From contig NC_092559.1 in the NCBI RefSeq assembly GCF_037038585.1, forward strand, positions 18,834,488-18,898,487: DNA of 64,000 nt, in the 5' to 3' direction. Made by a program: the position numbers and the translations under genes. The DNA is from Patagioenas fasciata. Lineage: Eukaryota > Chordata > Aves > Columbiformes > Columbidae. Under the pieces are notes generated by a model. That model was given only the letters and a program-made list of their open reading frames with translations, was not told the origin of the DNA and made no database searches. This document shows, in pieces, positions 22,893 through 33,542 of this stretch (position 1 is its first letter; the number at the start of each line of letters is the position of its first letter).

Positions 22893-22943
22893 ATTCTGAA
22901 CTTTGTTTGTTTGTTTGTTTGTTGGTTTTAAAAAAAAGGGGGG
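22893..22943 (+). repeat. TTTG / poly-A / poly-G junction (B1)
   Basis: A (TTTG)n tract is followed by A8 and G6. It lies exactly where RNase H is joined to the end of integrase. B2 has an AAAC-type tract with A10 and G10 at the same point (60,236-60,306). Confidence 0.8.
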
Positions 22944-23232
22944 AGTGGAGGAAACAGCACAAACCCAATTGTCAAAAGGATTGTATGTGATGAAATACTT
23001 TGCAAGTATGACCCAAAACCATGCTAAATCAGAAAGAACCTACATTAGTTATGGCCATATCACTAGTCAATGGAAAAAGCCACATCAATTGATAACCTGG
23101 GGAAAAGGTTATGTTTGTGTCATTACAGACCAAGGATTGAAGTGGATTCCCGCGAAATGGGTCAAGCCATGGCTGAATAAAGACAACAAAGATTCGATGG
23201 ATGCAGATGGACAGGAGGGAGATAAGTTGTGA
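22944..23232 (+). pseudogene. B1 integrase C-terminus
   Basis: Only the C-terminal SH3-like part is present: QWKKPHQLITWGKGYVCVIT, then WIPAKWVKPWLNKDNKD and a stop at 23,230-23,232. The corresponding end of provirus D integrase reads WEGPMSLITWGRGYACVS and WIPAKWVRPWLA. The zinc-binding and catalytic domains are deleted. This copy is the reference for the A-to-G patch described for B2. Confidence 0.9.
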
Positions 23233-23765
23233 GGACTGTTTCACATGTAAACCATGGCTCCTAATTCAGTGTTATAGATGCTCACAGACCTGGTGGTCTA
23301 GAAGCCTATTAGCAAGCAGGTGGTGTACCTTCTGTGGAGAATGGCAATTTGAACAATCAGCAGGAGAGCCAAAAGGGTGATATTACACTTAGATACTCCA
23401 TGCAAAAATGAGGTAACATTATGAGACATGCCTACAAAATCTACAAAATCAAGCAGTTATAAATGTTCTACTTTTAACATTAGGATTATGGTTGTGTTGT
23501 ATTAACTTGTTTGTTTATTCTGAATCTATTAATAAGTGCTTTAGGCAAACTAGAACAGTACATTAATAAGATTGCCATAGTAAAGTTGAGGTTTGACATA
23601 TAGCTTATAAGTTTTGGAATAAGTGGGTAGTTCTTTGATCTTAATTACATTATATGTAATTGTAATTATGTTGTTAATCACATGTTCTATGTTGCAGTGT
23701 ATTTCAAGGACGATTCAGCATGCTGTTTAATGGGCCTGACTAATTCAAGAACAAAAAGGGGGAAT
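23233..23765 (+). other. B1 post-integrase region and polypurine tract
   Basis: There is no env frame. It is AT-rich with scattered stops and is shared with B2 (60,602-61,255). It ends in the polypurine tract AAAAAGGGGGGAAT (about 23,753-23,765), directly before the 3' LTR. Confidence 0.75.
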
Positions 23766-24095
23766 TGTGGAGGGCTTTGGTTAGATGGAGATATGTTGTT
23801 GAATTAGTCAGGCCCAAAGGAATCTCAAGGCCACTTTGAGAAGCTGAGAACAGAATCTGCTGTGAGAAAGAGGGGCGTTTCTTCATTAACAGGGCCTCAG
23901 CGTGAGTCGTCGGACCTATCATCGGTGGGGCTCCAGCGTGTGGACTGCCCGTGATACTCATTTAGCGAATCCATGCTTGGAGCGTGGACGCGTGATTAGA
24001 GAATAGTTGCGTATATAAGGAGGCTTGTTTCTGTAATAAATGGCTTTGCGTGATTCACAGTGAATCAGAATGCTGAGTCCTTTATCACTCCAGCA
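23766..24095 (+). repeat. 3' LTR of B1 (330 bp)
   Basis: It starts TGTGGAGGGC and ends CACTCCAGCA. It has TATATAA near 24,012 and AATAAATGG near 24,036. Followed by the target duplication TGAGTG. Confidence 0.92.
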
Positions 24096-24101
24096 TGAGT
24101 G

Positions 24102-24822
24102 GGTGTGAGGAGACAGAACAGGGCAGCTGTGGCACAGTGGCAGCTGGTGAGGGCCTGGGATGGTATTGGGAAGGTAGAGCCATAGCAGCAGGGTTTGCTT
24201 TGGCAGGAAGGCTGTGGTGCATTCCTCTGAGCTCATACTCTAGCCACACTACTGCCACCTTTTGCTGGAACCCACCTGTGCCTGGGGACAGGGATGGGGG
24301 CTGCATGTCAGTTGCTGCAGGCACCAGGAGAGGATGGGCCATGCCAGGGCTCTCCCTCCATGGAGGAGGGTTGGGACCATGCTTTGCCCTGGGGGGCAGA
24401 TGGGGTAGCAGTGGGACTGTCCCCACATTTTGGAGCAGTAGTGAACAGATGGGCTGAAGGATATTCCCACTCCCTCACTGCACACCCCCATGGGGCTTGG
24501 GATGCCCGGGACATGGGGGTCCCCCTCCAAATGCCCAGCCTGAGGATGCTCTGTAGTGGCGGGGATGCTGGGACTGTCTGTGTCCCCCTGCTCCTTATTG
24601 TTTGTGTGGTCTGAGCCAGCAGTTCTGGGGGGCACAGGACAGGAGGTGCTCCAGATACTCAGTGATAGGGGTGTCAAGGTCCATTCGGATCTCTCAAATT
24701 TACAGGACAATGTACTCTGTGAGCTAAACTGTATTTCATGAGCTCATTAAGAAATATAATAAACAAACATGACAAACAGGGGCTCAATCTCCTTTTTCCC
24801 AGATGTTAATGAGGTCACCCCT
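24102..24822. other. NPR2 3' flank continued
   Basis: Host DNA resumes after B1. It is GC-rich to about 24,620, then AT-rich with AATATAATAAAC near 24,752-24,763 that could be an old poly(A) site. No exon is recognised. Open stretches on both strands here look compositional. SPAG8, which lies next to NPR2 in human, could not be identified. Confidence 0.5.
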
Positions 24823-24878
24823 CCATTGTCGTCATTGTCGTCTTCTTCGTCATCTTCTTCATCTTCTTCTTTTCTCGA
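24823..24878. repeat. Simple repeat (TCG/TCT-rich)
   Basis: An imperfect trinucleotide tract of TCG, TCA and TCT units marks the truncated 3' end of the minus-strand CR1. Confidence 0.85.
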
Positions 24879-25675
24879 AGTTAGAGAGACACAGATCCCT
24901 CAGTCTTTCCTCATAAGGGAGATGCTCCACTCCCTTTATCATCTTCGTTGCTCTGCGCTGGACTCTCTCCAGCAGTTCCCTGTCCTTCTTTAACTGATGG
25001 GCCCATAACTGGGCACAGTATTCCAGTTGCAGTCTCACCAGGGAGAGGAGAACCTCTCTCGAGCTACTAACCACCCCCCTTCTAATACACCCCAGGATGC
25101 CATTGGTCTTCTTGGCCACAAGGGCACAGTGCTGGCTCATGGTCATCCTGCTGTCCACCAGGATCCCCAGGTCCCTTTCCCCTATGCTGCTCTCTAATAG
25201 GTCATTGCCCAACTTATACCCAAACCTGGGGTTGTTCCTACCCAGATGCAAGACTCTACACTTGCTCTTGCTATATTTAATTACATTTTTCCCTGCCCAA
25301 CTCTCCAGTCTATGTCTCGCTGGATGGCAGCACAGCCTTCTGGCGTGTCAGCCACTCCTCCCAGTTTGGTGTCATCAGCAAACTTGCTGACAGTGCACTC
25401 TATTCCCTCATCCAAATCATTGATGAATATATTGAATAATACAGGCCCCAGTATTGACCCCTGAGGCACTCCACTAGACACAGGCCTCCAACTAGACTCT
25501 GCCCTATTGACCACGACTCTCTGGCTTCTTTCCTTCAGCTAGTTCACAGTCCACCTCACTGCCCGATCGTCCAGACCACACTGCCTTATTTTAGCAGCAA
25601 GATGCTGTGTGAGACTGTGCCAAATGCTTTACAGAAGTCAAGGTAGACCACATCCACTGCTTTGCCACCATGTAT
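24859..25675 (-). pseudogene. CR1 ORF2, end of RT and C-terminal region
   Basis: In minus sense: [36 protein letters not shown], then FADDTKLGG, the catalytic FADD box of non-LTR reverse transcriptases. The next frame (24,859-25,251) has [49 protein letters not shown] and RRATKMIKGVEHLPYEERL. One frameshift separates the two, around 25,260-25,285. Confidence 0.92.
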
Positions 25676-26199
25676 ATGGGAAAGCAAAGACATGGGAAAG
25701 CAAGATGTGCAGTTCTAGCCACCTGGATGATAAAGGAATACTAACATGACCATCCGGATGGTCAAAGAAGAAGTAGTACTGACATAATTAGATCATAGGA
25801 ACTAGTCAAAATATAAAGGGCAGGTTGTGCTGAAGTACGTTTCTCATAACTGTAAAAAGTGATAGCCCAGACTAGTGAGAATGTTATCTCGGGCCAGATA
25901 AATGTCCCCAAGTACATGTGATGTCTGAATGTCATTGGGCCTGACCTGTGAATGAGTGGGAACGTAACTGAAACAGACGTAATATGAGTGTGGTGTGTTT
26001 TTAATAACAATTATTGATAAAACATCATAGTCCAGATCCGTATCTGTAAATCCTATAAATTATCAAAGGCTAATAAAGAGGGCCTCAGCCTGGCTCAGCT
26101 CTCTGCTCTGCCCGGCTCTGCGCTCCTTCCTGCACAAGATCTCTGCCTGTGTGTGCATCTTGGTCTGTGTCCCAGTGTGCGTCGTTCCTCATCGCCGCA
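25676..26199 (-). repeat. Solo LTR-A2 in the CR1 RT
   Basis: It is the full-length relative of LTR-A, and like the others has its poly(A) signal in the strand opposite to its TGCGGCG end; here the retroviral sense is plus. The 6-bp target duplication is ATGTAT (25,670-25,675) and ATCTAT (26,200-26,205), one mismatch. The left end has a short duplication of the ATGGGAAAGCAA motif in place of the usual terminus. Confidence 0.82.
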
Positions 26200-26799
26200 A
26201 TCTATCCACCTCATTATGTCCTCATAAGAGGCTATGAGATTGGTCAAGCATGACTGGTTGAAGCCATGGTGACTGTCCCTAAAGACCCTCTGATCCTTGA
26301 TATGCTTTGAGATGGCACCAAGGATAAGCTGTTCCATCACCTTTCCAGGGATGGAGGTGAGGCTGACTGGTCTATAGTTACCCGGGTCCTCCTTACCCTT
26401 TTTGAAGACCGGAGTGACATTTGCTTTCCTCCAGTCCTCAGGAACCTCTCCCATTTCACAACACTTAGCAAAGATGATGGAGAGTGGCCTAGCAATAACT
26501 TCAGCCAGTTCCCTCAGTACCCACTGATGCATACCATCTGGACTCATGGATTCATGGATGTCCAGATTGCTTAATTGTTCCCTAACCCAATCCTCATCAA
26601 TCAAGGCAGACTCCACCATTGTCCTGACTTCCTTTGGGCCCTCAGTGGTACAGGGTTCCTCAGGACAGCCTCTGGCAGAGTAGACAGAGACAAAGACGGC
26701 ATTCAGTAACTCTGCCTTCTCTGTATCTTCTGCCACCAGGGCACCCACCTCGTTCATCAGTGGGTCTACATTGCCTCTGGTGTTAGTTTTATCTGCCAT
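26200..26799 (-). pseudogene. CR1 ORF2, reverse transcriptase N-terminal half
   Basis: The open frame reads NEVGALVAEDTEKAELLNAV, SMSPDGMHQWVLRELAEVI, EDWRKANVTPVFKKGK and YRPVSLTSIPGKVMEQLIL. It stops being CR1 at 26,205, where LTR-A2 begins. The final residues of the open stretch are LTR-derived. Confidence 0.92.
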
Positions 26800-26934
26800 G
26801 TATTTGAAAAAGCTCTTTCTGTTGTCCTTGACCCCTCTCGTCAGGTGGAATTCTAAGGAGGCCTTATCTTTCCTAGTTGCCTCCCTACATCCTCTGACAA
26901 CAGCCTTATATTCTCCCCAAGTGGCCAGCCCCTT

Positions 26935-27892
26935 CTACCACGATCTGTAAACTCTCCTCTTCCACTTGAGCTTGCGCAGCAGTTCCCTGCTTAAACACAC
27001 GGATCTCCTGGCTCCCTTCCTTGACTTCCTACGTGTCGGGATGCTCTGATCTTGAGCTTGGAAAAAACAGTCCTTGAATGCTAAACAACTATCTTGGACC
27101 CCTTTACCTTCAAGCAGCCTTGCCCATGGGATTTCCCCTAGCAATTGCTTGTAAAGGCCTAAGTTTGCCTTACTCAAGTCCAGGGTTGCAATTCTGCTTG
27201 CTATTCTCTTTCTGCCACATGAGATCCTGAACTCCACCATTTCATGGTAGCTGCAACCAAGGCATCCCTCAACCTTTACTGCTTCAAACACACCCTCCTT
27301 GTTAATGAGAATGAGGTCCAGCAGTGCTCCTCTCCTAGTTGGCTCATCCACCATTTGCATCAGGAAGTTATGGTCAATGCACTGGAAGAACTTCCTGCAC
27401 TGTGGATGTCTGGCTGAGTAGTCCTTCCAGCAAACATCAGGGAAGTTAAAATCCCCCACGACAACCAGGGCCTGTGACTGTGAGGCCACTCTCAGCTGCC
27501 TGTAGAAGACCTCGGCAACTTCCTCACCCTGCTCTGGTGGCCTATAATAGACACCCGCAACAGTATCACCCCTGTCAGCCTGCCCCTTAATTTTCACCCA
27601 CAGACTCTCAACTCTCTTCTCATCTGCCCCAGTACTCAATACATTGTAGTTGCTCTCTCACATAAAGAGCAACTCCACCACCACGCCTGGCTGGTCTGTC
27701 TTTCCTGAAAAGGACATAGCCATCCATGACCATATTCCAGTCATGTGAGCTGTCCCACCATGTCTCTGTAATCGCCACCAGATCATAATCTCCTGCCCTA
27801 ACACAGGTTTCTAACTCCTCCTGCTTTTTCCCCATGCTGCACACATTGGTGTACAGGCATTTCACGGAGTGAGTTGAGTACACCAGTTTCAC
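26935..27892 (-). pseudogene. CR1 ORF2, apurinic endonuclease domain
   Basis: Two overlapping frames, 27,620-27,892 and 26,935-27,639, cover the endonuclease that nicks target DNA. Motifs seen are CLYTNVCSMGKKQEELE, LVAITETWWDSSHDW with the catalytic Glu, GVALYVRE, VAGVYYRPPEQGEE, LVVVGDFNFPDVCWKDYSA with the Asp-Asn pair, and CSYHEMVEFRI with the His region. One frameshift at about 27,630 separates the halves. The 26,800-26,934 stretch links to the RT. Confidence 0.93.
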
Positions 27893-27965
27893 CCTAGGGA
27901 GGCCTCAATACTACAGTGCTGCCCCACTGGTGCAAGCCCAGCTACAACCCCATCCCCCATCAAAT

Positions 27966-28856
27966 CTAGTTTAAAGCTCTCCAAATGAGCCCTGCTAATT
28001 CCTGTCCCAGTATCCTTTTGCCCCTGTGAGATAAACCTTTCCCACGTATCACTGTCTGGACTGGTGTCTTATAAAACCAGCTATTATCAAACAATCCGAA
28101 GTCCTCTCTGTAGCACCAGTCTTGTAGCGAATAATTTATGGACTGAATTCTTCTATTCCATCCCACATAGTCACCCAAAAATGGAAGGAGGGAAGAGAAA
28201 ATCACTTGTGCCCCAGACTCTTTCACCAACCCTCCCAAGACCTTGAAATCTTTCTTCATTCCCCTCAGACTACGGGATGCAGCTTCCTCCCCACCTGTCT
28301 GGAAGATCAGCAGTGGCTAGTAGTCTATTGGGTGCACCAGGTAGGGAAGTGTCTTGGTGATATCCCTGATACGGGCTCCTGGTAGACTACAAACTTCCCT
28401 ATGATGAGGGTCAACTCTGTATGTTGGGCCCTCTGTTCCTCCCAGAAGGAAATCGCCTACTGCAATTACCCTTCTTTCTTTCTTATCAGAGGCAGTCTTG
28501 AGGCGTGGAGTCAACTACCTCTTCCTATGTGACCTCGTAGGTGGGCCTTGCACCACATCCTCACCTACCTCTTCTTCAAGATCCAGGGCCTCGAACTTAT
28601 TACGGAGGAGCATCTGGAGAAGCAAAGCAGTTAGGGAGGGGGGTTGCCCATGGCACCAAACTGGAACTTGCTTCTAACCCTCATCATCTTTTTGGTCCCC
28701 TACCTCTACCCAACAGTGATAGGGCAGGGGCTGTCTTGGGTCTCCCCCCTCTGCCCGACAGGGTAGGACATCCATCACTTTTTGGGGGTGTCGAGGACGG
28801 TTTAGATTGTTTAGAATGCCAGCCCAGGGGTGTGCACTCAATATGGGACAAACCAC
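27966..28856 (-). pseudogene. CR1 ORF1 remnant (esterase-like)
   Basis: In minus sense VIAVGDFLLGGTEGPTYRVD, a GDSL-esterase-like block as known from CR1 ORF1 proteins, is followed by CSLPGARIRDI. The next frame has SGAQVIFSSLLPFLGDYVG, INYSLQDWCYREDFG and HRGKRILGQELAGLI. Stops lie at 28,316 and 28,260. The nucleophile Ser of the GDSL motif is Phe here (GDFLLGG). Upstream of 28,520 the reading decays. Confidence 0.8.
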
Positions 28857-29962
28857 TCTGGGGACTTTATCTCCTTTTAGAGTACGAAGAATTTCTGATT
28901 GACCAGGCCCGGCTCAATTGGTTGATCCCCTAGTGTTGACCAACCAAGTAGCTTTTGCTTAATGTGAATCCCAGTTTTTAAAGGTTCCACCACCAAGTGC
29001 CTTTAATGTAGTTTTTAACAAACCACTGTACCTTTCAATTTTGCCAGAGGTTGGTGCATGATATGGAATAGGATATACCCACTCAATACCATGTTCTTTG
29101 GCCCAATTGTCTATAATACTGTTTTTGAAATGAGTACCATTGTCTGATTCAATTCTTTCTGGCGTACCGTGTCACCAAAGGACTTGCTTCTCAAGGCCCA
29201 AGATAGTATTTCGGGCTGTAGCATGAGGTACGGCATATGTTTCCAACCATCCAGTGGTTGCTTCCACCATTGTAAGTACATAGTGCTTACCTTGACGTGT
29301 TTGTGGAACGCGGCGATTAGGAACAACGCATACCAGGACGCAGACAGAAATTCATGCAGAGGCAAAGATCTTGTTCAGGAAGGAGTGCAGAGCCTGGCCA
29401 GGCAGAGAGCTGACCTAGGCCTAGGCTTAGGCTACCTTCTTTATTCACCATTGACCATAGGATTTACAGGTACAGGTCTGGACTAAGATGCTAAGATGTT
29501 TACAAAAAGGTGTTTTTCCACTAATTGTTATTAAGAACACACTAAATTCATGTGATATTTGTCTCACTTGTTTTTCCACTCATTCACAGACCAGGCCCAA
29601 GGACATTCACACATCCCATGCACTTGGGGGCGGTTATCTGGCCCGAGATACCATTCTCACGAGTTTGGGCTATAACTTTTTACAGTTACGAGAAATGTAC
29701 TTCAAAGTAATCTGTCCAAGGCCCTTTACATATTATTATGTTAGTATTATGTCTTCGACCATCCGGATGGTCATGTTAGTATTGATCTTTCTTTATCATC
29801 CAGATGGCTGGAACTGCACATCTTGCTTTCCCACATTTTACTTCCCAACAGTGGAAGTGTAATATAATCAATCTGCCAAGCTTCTCCATACTTATACTTT
29901 AACCATCACCCCCCATACCATACAGGCTTTAACCGTTTCACTTGTTTGATTTCAGTGCAAGT
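28857..29962 (-). pseudogene. C-left integrase fragments
   Basis: The DNA is nearly the same as C-right 37,526-38,075: the KIERYNGL-type region near 29,020, and the GTPERIESDNGTHF-type region near 29,140. It is split by LTR-A3 at 29,309-29,850, with target duplication GTGGAA at 29,303-29,308 and 29,851-29,856. Small indels and stops disable it. Confidence 0.85.
29309..29850 (-). repeat. Solo LTR-A3 in C-left integrase (542 bp)
   Basis: It has a perfect 6-bp target duplication GTGGAA on both sides and the same ends as the other LTR-A copies (CGCGGCGATTAG ... TTCCCAACA); the first base is C where T is expected. In minus sense an AATAAAG poly(A) signal lies near 29,440. Confidence 0.92.
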
Positions 29963-30018
29963 ACAGTCCAATAAACTCTGTTATCCCTTTCCTCCACCTG
30001 GTTGGAGGCAGGGCACCT

Positions 30019-31865
30019 CTAATTCCTGTTTTGCACAGTCTCTGGGTGTGAATTAGAGGTTCCTTCAAGAGCATCAGAATGTCTTCTGCCCCTTTTGTAA
30101 ACTGGAGCAGCCACCTTCTTAGGAGTTTTTCCTTTTATCTCACGTACTCGTTCTTGAAGTTCTGAGGTAGGTCTTCCGTGCCACTTATTCGTGTTTTCTC
30201 CCTGCTCATGTAGGAAGAACCACAGTGAACCTCTTTTTGTGGGCTGTCTCTGCCCTCTCTCTCGAGATTGGAAACGTCTTTTCCTAATAGCTGAAACATA
30301 GGTTTGTGCAGGTCGTGAATGGTACGTGTCTTCTCTGAGTTCTTTGATTTCTTGCAACAACTTTTCAAACCGGTCATCAGATTTTTCACACAGTTTCTCC
30401 ACAGCAGAGACACAAGCCCACAGAGAACCAGCAAGGCTGTCCTCAAAGTTCCGGAGCTGGTCAATCACTTCAGTAATATCTTGTACACCTCTAGCTGACC
30501 AGACCATTCCTGCCAATGACTTAGCATATGCAGGTGGTGCACTTTGTACAAATCTGCGCCACAGAGGTCGTGTACAATTGATTCTGTCTGGGTCTGTCCC
30601 CTCTTGGTTGTCTGGTCCAAAATAGATGATCTCTCGCACTGCTAATTCTCTCAGGAACTGGATACCTCTCTCCATAGTATTCCATTTCCCTAACTTGGAT
30701 ATACAATCTTCCTTGTAGGGAAATCTTACTTTCATAGCTGCCAAGAGTCGGGTCCAGAGAGTAGTGGCATTAGAGTCTCTTGAAATTGCCCTATCAGTGG
30801 TGGAATCTTTTGACAGAGATCCCAGTGCCTGATTTCACCACCTTCTAATTCAATTGTTTCTGCCCCATTGTCCCAGCATCGCAGCAGCCAGGTTAAAATA
30901 TTCTCACCTTCACGACGACTAAAGTCTTTTCGCAGATCTCTCAGCTCACCTGGAGAAAAGGACCGAGTGGTGGTCACTTCATCTCCTCCCTGTCCTGATG
31001 GTGCCCCTTGGGTTGATGTTGGCCCTGTGCCATCACCTGCTGCACGAGTAGTCTTTCTAGTGACTTTCTTAAAACCGGCAACTGATGCTGATATGGGTTC
31101 ACCATCATTCGATTCATTTCCAGAGTCTGAATGTCTGTCACAGTGATTGCTGTGGTTACAGCAGCAACAGTGAGCAGTGTGTGAAGAAGGGGGGGCTGCC
31201 TTGTTAGCCTTTGAGGCTGGAGAGGTAATGTTATCTGCAGCAACCTTGGCAGAGGAGCTCTGTGTAGAAGCTGTAGCTTCAGCCTGTGAAGCTGCGATTG
31301 GGGGGGCAGTGGCTGCAGCAGCAGCTTTCACTGTTTTGCCTTTACTCGAGTGGCTCGGAGTGCTTTTTGCTAAAGCTTCCGAAGACGCATCGCAAATCCC
31401 AGGACTAAAAAGAGATGCAAACCTCCTATTGAACCTCATTTCTTTTAACAGAAGCACAAACTGACACACATTCAGCAAACCAGATAGCACCATCACAGTT
31501 CTATCAAAGCTCCAAGGATATTCAAAGTTGTGTAAAACATTTGCAAACTGTCTCAGTGAAAAGACAAAAGTATGGTTAGTCACCCTTTCTAAAGATTCGC
31601 TTGACCAGTTAGCAAACACATAGCCGTACTGCTGTTTAATCTCTCCCAGAGGCTTTTCAAGGTACAGCAGAAGCGAGTAGAAATTCATTAGCGACTGCAG
31701 TGTAATGAAATAAACCAGTGCCAAAACACACAATATCATCATGACCGCTGTCCAGTTTCTTGTTGTTATATAATGAATACTTCGATTCAGAAAGAAACAC
31801 CAACACAGATAAGGAATCAGTGAGCACAATGTAGAAAATAACTGATACAACTTATGCCATAACAT
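30019..31865 (-). pseudogene. C-left gag with N-terminal hydrophobic segments
   Basis: Two frames (30,732-31,865 and 30,019-30,744) together cover the Gag seen also at 40,535-42,406. The N-terminus begins MLWHKLYQLFSTLCSLIPYL and has hydrophobic stretches at residues 14-26, 38-62 and about 120-138. An Ala/Ser/Thr-rich linker and a HCCCCNHSNHCD cluster follow. The capsid-like half has SPGELRDLRKDFSRREGEN, ILTWLLRCWDNGAETIEL and, in the second frame, WRRFVQSAPPAYAKSLAGM. A frameshift near 30,740 splits it. It ends in a basic tail with no zinc knuckle. Confidence 0.8.
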
Positions 31866-32032
31866 CTTTAAATCAATGTAATTCGCTTTGCCTTAATACC
31901 ACTAAATAATATCCGAAGCAAACAGACGCGCGAGTATCACAACTCTATGAGTTGGCATCGTGCCAAGAAAATTGAAAGGTACATCAGAGCAGTAGAAAAG
32001 CTAAAAATCTCCAAATTTACCCTTTTCTCTTG

Positions 32033-32050
32033 CCCCACGTTGGGCGCCAA
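32033..32050 (-). promoter_or_regulatory. Primer-binding site, tRNA-Lys (C-left)
   Basis: In minus sense TGGCGCCCAACGTGGGGC, the tRNA-Lys1,2-type site, lies six bases inside the LTR. Confidence 0.9.
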
Positions 32051-32056
32051 TTATCT

Positions 32057-32717
32057 GTCAAGGGTTAAGATTGTGGGGTGACAACAAAAACCCTGGCAGG
32101 TGTATTGTTAACCTCCTCTCCTCCCCACGTCCCCCTTTTGCCCCTCCCTCTCCTCCCTTCCCACTCAGGACAGGCGATCGGGAGGGAAAGAAGGACAGAG
32201 AGAAGAGAGTTGGAAAAGTTAAAGATGTTTTACTAATGCTACTAATAAGAATAGAGAAAATAATACAAAATATACAAAACCAATCTTGTAAGTCTCAGCA
32301 ACTGCAGAGCCAGCACCCAAAGTCCTGGATTAGACTCTGTAGCCAACCGGAGCTGGATTCAGTCTGTCACTAGGTCTCAGTTCGCAGGGACGACCAGCAA
32401 GGTCCTCTCCTAATGTCAGCCATGAGGAAAAAGGGAAAAGGGGGAAAAAGGGATGAGATCCTCGTGATCTCCCACTTTTATATGAAGTATTCACGTGAAT
32501 GGAATGTTATACACCATTGGTCAGTCTCTCGGTCATCAGTTTTCTCGTTGCCCCTCTCGCGAGATGTCCATCCGTGCTTATCAATAAGTTTGCATTCCAT
32601 TGCTAGGTTTAACCAAAACATGTGTTGGGTTCTCCAGGAAAATGCAGCTAACATGAAGGCTTTAGCTGACAGGTAAATTCACTAAAAGAGAAACTTGTTT
32701 TTAACAAAACCAGGACA
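32057..32717 (-). repeat. Central LTR shared by C-left and C-right (661 bp)
   Basis: It is the same length and family as 42,577-43,237 and as the solo copy at 57,590-58,245. In minus sense it starts TGTCCTGGTTTTG and ends CCCTTGACA. A TATAAA box lies at 32,477-32,482. Downstream it has the primer-binding site of C-left. Upstream it is preceded by a polypurine tract (32,718-32,733), so it plays both roles. Confidence 0.92.
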
Positions 32718-32733
32718 TTCCACCCCTTATAAT
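32718..32733 (-). promoter_or_regulatory. Polypurine tract before the central LTR
   Basis: In minus sense ATAAGGGGTGGAA stands directly before TGTCCTGG. It belongs to the 3' end of C-right, whose remaining 3' region continues to 32,857. Confidence 0.8.
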
Positions 32734-32857
32734 ATGACATTCACTGAATACTTAAACCTTATTAATACAATCTATCAATACAATCTAATTAATCACTACT
32801 ACTATATATATATATATACACATATGTACATATATACACAGGAGTAATTAATCAGAG
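32734..32857. other. 3' end region of C-right with (TA)n repeat
   Basis: AT-rich, with a TA/TATACA microsatellite at about 32,803-32,841. The last six bases (TCAGAG) are the left target duplication of provirus D. Confidence 0.75.
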
Positions 32858-33185
32858 TGTTGCTTTATCCATGCGAGCCACGGAACCTGACACACCAATA
32901 TGATGTTCACAGAGTTCGCTTTATTGTCGGACCGGGCTAGCTTTATAGCAAAGCTGCCCTGTCCACGCGCCTTACAACAACGTGATTGGTTGTAACTCGT
33001 GTTATACAATAACATGATAGGCTGCATGTACTGTCCACGCGCTCTGCACGCATGTGTCCGGCGATTGCTCACTCATTGTTACCTTCTAATGGTGCTCCTT
33101 TAGTCTCTTTTGTCTCTGGCTTCACCTCTCAGCCAGGCTGGCGACAACCCCATCCCCCTGGGGCGGGGGGGGCTCTGCCACTACA
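32858..33185 (-). repeat. 3' LTR of D (328 bp)
   Basis: It starts TGTTGCTTTATCC and ends CTGCCACTACA. In minus sense TATAAA at 32,942-32,947 and AATAAA at 32,920-32,925 are placed as in a short U3-R. No difference from 36,782-37,109 was found on reading both. Confidence 0.95.
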
Positions 33186-33542
33186 TCTCCCCCTCTTTTA
33201 TTTTATATTAACAATACGCCGTATCATGCTTTAAATACAGTGTGAAATACAGGGTAAGAACATTAAGGCTAATACAATTACAATTAACAAGAACAAACCT
33301 GTTTTCAATATTCCTTTTAACCAAACAAGGCATTCACCCCAAAAAACCCAATATCTTCTGTTATTTTCTTGTTCTGCAAATCTTCTATCTTTTTAACTTT
33401 TAAGTTCAAACAACACATACAATCAAACTCTTCATAACTGTGAACATGTCCAATAACAAAACATTAATTGCTGCTCTGTTTTACAAAGTGGTATTCTCAA
33501 CATTGGCTACATTCGTTGCTTAAAGCGATAACATGTCTGAGG
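33186..33542 (-). other. Polypurine tract and post-integrase region of D
   Basis: The tract AAAAGAGGGGGAGA (minus sense, 33,186-33,200) precedes the LTR. The remaining 340 bases are AT-rich without an env frame. Confidence 0.8.

Larger units (their letters stand above)
18220..24095 (+). mobile_element. Provirus B1, deleted tRNA-Trp ERV (class II)
   Basis: It has two LTRs, a perfect 6-bp target duplication (TGAGTG, 18,214-18,219 and 24,096-24,101), a tRNA-Trp primer-binding site and a polypurine tract. The interior has partial gag, a long non-coding middle, RNase H, and only the very end of integrase. Protease, most of RT and the integrase core are absent, and there is no env. Provirus B2 at 54,658 has the same RNase H-to-integrase junction, so the deletion was present in the source copy. 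It must have used proteins from a complete relative. It lies in the NPR2 3' flank. Confidence 0.92.
24859..28856 (-). mobile_element. Long CR1 LINE, minus strand (split by LTR-A2)
   Basis: In minus sense it carries an ORF1 esterase-like region, the ORF2 endonuclease, RT and C-terminal part. The very end of ORF2, the 3' UTR and tail repeats are replaced by the simple repeat at 24,823. LTR-A2 is inserted in the RT at 25,676-26,199. On its upstream side it is joined directly to provirus C-left at 28,857. It is the best preserved CR1 in the window, but frameshifts remain between the domains. Confidence 0.92.
28857..32717 (-). mobile_element. Provirus C-left (ERV-L-like), pol mostly deleted
   Basis: In minus sense: LTR (32,057-32,717), tRNA-Lys primer-binding site, gag (30,019-31,865), then a direct joint at about 29,962 into the integrase, which continues to 28,857. 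Protease, RT and RNase H are gone compared with C-right (38,075-40,477 missing). LTR-A3 is inserted in the integrase at 29,309-29,850. The 3' end is lost at the junction with CR1. The LTR at its head also serves as the downstream LTR of C-right. Confidence 0.88.

Noticed and set aside
24102..24822. SPAG8 exons
   Set aside because: Expected by human gene order, but no translated stretch on either strand could be tied to it.
28541..28933. 130-codon open stretch on the plus strand
   Set aside because: It crosses the junction of CR1 and provirus C-left and is antisense to both.
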